A DNA stretch of 64,000 nt. Source: Heliocidaris erythrogramma (taxonomy: Eukaryota; Echinodermata; Echinoidea; Camarodonta; Echinometridae). The first letter of the stretch is position 1. The number at the start of each line of letters is the position of its first letter. A model generated the notes under the pieces. That model ran no database searches, was not told where the DNA came from, and was given only the letters and a program-made list of their open reading frames with translations. The position numbers were made by a program, and so were the translations under genes. Location of the stretch: positions 36,287,119 through 36,351,118 of the forward strand of contig CM046858.1 in the NCBI GenBank assembly GCA_025617745.1, in the 5' to 3' direction. This document shows positions 40,101 through 46,600 of this stretch, piece by piece.

Positions 40101-40575
40101 GTTTAAAGGAATATGGTTGTGTGCATACCTCTTTCATCAGTTCAAAATACTTTCTTTCTGCAAAACCGTTTGACAATATTAGTCTGTAAAAATATTTAAG
40201 TACATGTATCATTATATGTACATCCGTGTACATGTACAGCAGCATGTGCAGGCGATGTAAAATCGGTGAGCTCCCTACATTTTGTACATTGACCGATTTT
40301 AATGTTATTGTTATCATGGATGTGTTATTAATCCTTCACTTTCACCTCTAGTCCATTCTCCTACCAGATATATTACATGGAATAGTACATGTAATTATCC
40401 TACCCCTTTTTCAGATGCGAGTATTAAATACTCCAAGTATCATCTTTCAAGCCTCTGTTTTTCCATCATGCTATTTCACTGACTTTCTCTACCTTCATCT
40501 CTCTGTTCCTTTCTCTTTCTCACTCTTATTCTCTATCACTCTCTCTCTGTGTCTCTTTATGTCTCTCATGCTCTT

Positions 40576-40620
<45 letters not shown>

Positions 40621-43600
40621 GTATATATCTCTCTCTCTCTCTCTCTCTCTTCCCCTTTTCTTTCTCCTAATCTCTAGTGCTGTTTTCTCTCTGTGTCTCT
40701 CTCCCTTTTCTTTCTCCCAATCTCTCTATCTCCTTTTCTCTCCTCTCATCATTTTTTTCTTTCTTTCTCTCTGTGCTCTCTCTACAGAGTTCTCTATCTC
40801 TCTCTCTATCCCTCTCTCTCTCTCTCTCTCTTTATCTCTTTCTCTCATGCCCACATCAACTGTATCCTTATCTGATCGCTATCATCAACGTGAAAACGAT
40901 TAATGCACTTTCCCCGAGGTTCAAACTAGTGGGAGAACACTTCCTCCCGGCAAACACTTAATACTTGGCAAACGATAAATATGGAAGTCGTGTGGGCGGA
41001 CATGCCACATTTGCCTACGGGTGCACATCCCATATTCATGTACGTTACACAAATGACATCACATGAATCAGTGCTTCAAACCACACACATACAGCCATGG
41101 AAAAAAATATCAGACCAAGAATGGTTACTGATAGTGTTATATGTATAATTGCTGGAATATGGTATTCATTCAATGAAATACAAAGACAAATATTTTGTAT
41201 AATATTGTATGTGTATTATAGTACCCTTATTACACAATCTTGGTCTAATAATTTTGTCCAGGGCTGGGAAATGTATTACTATCAAATGAATGCTTTGCAG
41301 TTTACTGGGAAATACCTTTTATCTCTTCCAAATAAATTTTTTTCACCCAACATTTCATATACACCTGTAACTAAATATCAATGTACAGAACTTATATACA
41401 TTTATAAACAAGTACACATTGATTTAAAAGGAAATGTAAAAGAAAAAGCTATAAGAAATCACATGATAGGTGCATGTACAGTACATGTACATCTTGAAAC
41501 GAAATTAACCTCCATCAATTTTCCTACCACACCTACAGCATTTCTTGAATTTCTTGTCTAAATTGAGTGCCCTTCAGGTACAAAAGTAGAAAACATCTAA
41601 ATAAACAGGTTTAATTTGGGTCACATGATGCTCTGATGCTCCATTTCTTGAAGGTGTTTATCAGTTAGAGATTAATAAGATGTTAATTATGGTTTAATAT
41701 GCCTTCGGGGAAGACGTACAAGCTCTAGATCGACTGGGTATTCTCCTTTATAAACTGATACTTTCCTTAGAAGTTTAAACTCATTTTCTTTTCTTTGCAA
41801 ATTCGTTCACATACATGTATGTCAATCAAATCCCAAATCTATTTTGGCATGCACTTTAATATCTAAACATTACATCTACATTACAGTACATTTCATGATA
41901 TTGAATTCTCAAAACATAATTTGTATGCTGTGTTTTATCAGTTACATGTACAGTATGTATTTACCCTTTAACCCCATTGTTCTAACCATTTCAAAGATGG
42001 AGGCATGCAAACTGTTACATACATGCCTACTTCCATGAACTTAATATGGAAGGGAAGTGATGTGGAAATACATGTCAATTAAAATTACGAACAAATAAAC
42101 AGTGTGGAATAGCAAGAGAGGACAATGCACAATGTACATGTACATCAGATTTGTGCAGACTTACAGTATTATATGTCTAGAAATAAATAAAAGAAAAGCT
42201 TCTCCATGTGGTAGTGGTCAGGGTTGGCTCGATTTTTTTTTAAATCATGAGTTAAATTGTGATTTAAATCGCCTTGATTTTTTTAAAAGCGCATTGAAAT
42301 AAAAAACAAAGAAATACTTATTAAAGCAATTCTGTTGCTGAGTTTGTTGAAGTGTCCCCCCCCAAAAAAAAAAATCACTCAATTTTTTTTTAGCTTAAAA
42401 AGTGTTCAGTTAAAAAATTCATCCAAGTGAAAAATTTTGTTCTCCAAATAATGTCTGATATTAGATCTACCAAACTAATCTGTTTCTTTTCTATTGGAGC
42501 AACATTTAGGGCTATAACTATTTTTAAAAAATAAATAAAAGAAATCAATTTCAATCAAATAAATCCTTTTTTTTAAATCATGATTCATTTTTTTCCAACC
42601 CTGGTAATATCTCTTATTTACCTGTGATGATGAGATGTAGTTCTCCTGGACAGTGATGTCGGGTGGTTCTAAGACAACATCTACATTTCTCCTCTTGAAG
42701 AGCTGCATCGGAAATGAAAAGAAAGAGCAAACATTTGCTTGGTTAAAGGGCAATCATATCTACATGTAGGATTCTCTTTTTTTTTTTAGAATGGTTCAAT
42801 TTGATGGAATGTTTCAAAAGCATGGATTGCAGAATATTACACTTTTTTACTGTTGTGAAGAATTACTAAAGACCAAAAAATAATAAATAGAACAAAAAGG
42901 CCATGTTTCTTATTTCTAACTTACTTGTGAATTTTTAAATTGTGAATTTTAAAAGATAGGAAACATGGAAAGAGAGAAAAATGAAACATCAAAAAGTTGC
43001 AAGAAAAAAAGAGAATTATTATAAATACATTATTAATACACAGGTTCGACTACCATCATAATAATTTTCCTTAATTAAGAAGGAAAAGCATTCATGGCTT
43101 GTTTCATCAAATACATTGTAAATCAACATAGTTTGTGGCAAGAAGTAAGAAGAGTAAAAGAGGGAGCAAGAAAGATAGAGAAAGAGAAAGATTGAGAAAG
43201 AGAAAGATAGAGAAAGAGAAAGGATGGAAGGAGATAAGATGAAGAGAGGGGCGGGAAGAAGTGACAAGAGAGGGCGATTCTTTTTAAAGATTATCTTTAC
43301 CATGGACAAAATACATGTAGTTTCTATTCTATAATCATTTCATTTTTCCACTGCTGTGAATCCCCCCCCCCCCTTCCGAGACATTCTTCACCTTACTCAT
43401 ACGACAGATGACGTAAAGACAGCTTCAATCACGGTTCATTGATGTCTCGCTTACGCACATGCAAAGTCCTGATCCATCTTGAGTCATAGGATAATCTGTA
43501 AGACATCCCCTCATCCAACGTCTTCATGATACTCAAACTAGCCCTAGCTTAAACCCATCTCCGAATTTATGACTAATTACCATGTCATACTTGTCAGGAC

Positions 43601-46600
43601 CATTACCATATCGTGGTAAAAATGTGACCTTTAAAATCGAGCGGACTTCAAGCAGCTACCCTACTCAATAATAGTAAAGTACACACATGCATTTACTCTG
43701 GAGGCATGGGAACAGCACGCATAGGCAGATGGAAATATAGGCATGATATGAGCACAGCTCACCTCTGAATGACCTTACTATGTCTTTATGTTTAAAAGAT
43801 GCACTAATTGCTTGGCCCCATTATTCTATGCTTTATTATCATATGACATGCATTTTACATGCATGCTGTGAGTACACTTGAAAATGAGCTTCCAAAAATA
43901 ATGTTCACCTTTTAAATTTCTCTAAATAAATTATTTTCTTATATTTTCCATCCATCTCTCATCTTTTTGTAAGATACAGAGAAGGCCTACATGTACATGT
44001 ACATGTATGAATCCTCTTTTTCTTTCAAAACTTAAGCTCTTTTGTCAAACTAATTTCCTTTTACTGTTCTTCTGTTTTATTCCGGTCCTTTTCTTTTTGT
44101 CAATTTGCTTTCCTTGCCTTTCAACTTGAGACATTTCTCTCGCCCTCCTGCACTTTCACTTATTTCCATACCCCCTACTAATCTCTTAGATTTTTAACTC
44201 ACACATATAGGTCCTATATACATGTACATGTTTCTTTCCTTTCCCTTCTCTCCCCCTCCTCCTCCTCATGATGTATTACGATTAATAACCATAATTCAGA
44301 ATATAGAATTACCAAAACCTTAAAGTACATGTAATACAATTGATGAGAATTACACTAAACAGTACAAGAACAGAGTATTTGCTGGTTCCAAGATCTACAC
44401 TATTTGACTTGTATCCTAAATTTAGGAAAATACTATGAATTGCTTTTGACAGTATAGGCCTACACTGTACATGTATGTGTACATGTATGTGCTTTACTTG
44501 TGAAAGCGTATTAAGTCCACTGCATCTGTCGTCAATTCAAGCGTATTGCGTTCTTTCATCTCGTAGGAAATAGCTGAATTCACAAGATCCTGAGCTGATA
44601 TTTGCGGATAAGCACATGCACATGTACTCTTTTCACAATCATGATCTTTCTTTCTGTATGTCTTTTCTCTCTCTCTCCTTCCTTCTTCCTCCCTGCACTC
44701 GATCTCTCTTCCCCCTCTCTATCTCACTCTCTCTCCCCCTCTCTATCCTCTTCCACTTCCTCTCTCTCTCTCTCTCTTTCCTATAGTGCCTCAGAGCCAC
44801 TGCACTGTGGAGGCATGTGTAATTCTATACATGCCCATTTTCAAGTGCAGATTGAAGAAGCCATAGCATAAGATTCTGATGATGGATGTTCAGCGACTAG
44901 TGAGCTATATGTACATGCATCTCTTCAGCTCCCCTGCCCATTTCCTCCCCCCCCCCCCATCTCTCTCATTCATCCAGCTGTAATGTACATGTAGGTCATT
45001 TCATAACCCTATACATGTATATCCTCCTCCTTCTTCCCTCCCCCCTCCCCCATTCTTCCCAAATTTGCAACAAAAAATACACAAAGCCTCCATCATTGTA
45101 ATTACTGATGTGATTGAATTATGCCCAATGGCACAGCATAAAAAACAAATTCTTTGTTGAAAAGAATCTGTCCACTGTAATCTGTCTGTCGTATTTTCTC
45201 CCTTTACAGTGTATCTCAAAAATGTTGTTTGTTATTTTGATTGAGAAGATATCTTACATGTACCTTTCACCAACTTTATATTAGTCATCAATTAACTGCA
45301 AATCTTTTGTTTTCAATTCATACTTCCTCATTTACATTTAAATTTATTGTTATTTCTCTTCCTCTAGTTGTCTCAATTTCTTATACACTGCACACACAAA
45401 AAAATAATTTCAATTTGTGCACATGCAGTAAAAACAAAATTCAGTTATGAAAAGCTCTATCAGAGCTGTGGAGAAAAATAAAGAGGGTAACCCCCCACAA
45501 AATGCCATTTTTTCTATAAAAGTCCTAAAGAGCTTCCATAAAGGGATTTTTTCTTCTTCAAAATGGAAAATATGAAGAATCTCATTTCCTCATGAACCCA
45601 GATAATCACTGTACACTGTACATTGTATGTACAATGTAATGTACATCCTTGCTGCTTCATAATGCCCTACACTTTTATGCAAAGAGGAAGCAACATTTCC
45701 AACTCAGCAAACAACTAGAGTTTACAGCAGTACAGTTCTATTCTTGGGCTGCAAATTCCATTCAATAAACCTCTTGGCTTTGTTTTTGATCATCATTTTG
45801 CCCCAGGAAAAATAAAACTTGAAGGAAATATGGGACTTCAGACTTCCTCTTTCATTGAATAACAGAATCAACAATAAGCAAAACATTGATATACATGTAC
45901 ATGTATCTGCAATTAACATGTGTTCCCATTAAAGAGTCTATCCTACATAATAATAATAATGAAAATACTAACTAGCAATTAGTGTGCTCTCCATAGCACA
46001 ACTATATCACAGCGTTCACAAAATTAATAATACGTAATAAACACTAACATACATTAAAATTGATAATCCATATCACAGAATAAAAAATTAACTTAATAAG
46101 CATAATATTTGAGACAAATGGAAGGGGTTTCCTTATTCCAGGAAGAGATGTTTTCAAAAATTCCTTAGTCTGTGGAATTAACTGATTGTATGAAAGTGGG
46201 GTTATTGTTCCATTCTTTGGATGCGGTTACATGTTATGATGTACAGTATTTTTGTAAATGTGCAATCACCGGCTTTGCTACGGGTTTTAGGGATGGTGAG
46301 AAGAAATGGATCCCAAGAAGAGCAAAGATTATGCAATCTTTAATTTGGCATTTGATCATGGAAGGCTTAAAAAAACACCCCCCAAAAAAGTATCTTTGAA
46401 GAGAATCCTTTCTTTTATGGGGAGCCATGCGGAGCAGTGAGAAGTATGAATGCTTTAAAAAGCTTAGAAACTGATCAATGATTCTTGAAATGCAATTCCC
46501 CTCCCCTTTGTTGACTTCCATTTGTTTAAAAAAAACACAAACAAACTGAGGGAGGTGTATAGCCTGACCCTAGATTTAATCCACACTGAATGCTTTAAAA

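Noticed and set aside
40415-40961. Ser/Leu-rich ORFs in three frames
   Set aside because: All are translations of the (CT)n and (TA)n low-complexity tract.
41097-41561. 154-codon ORF considered as a Tc1-type transposase
   Set aside because: No DDE/D or helix-turn-helix pattern; it begins inside MITE terminal sequence and is AT-driven.
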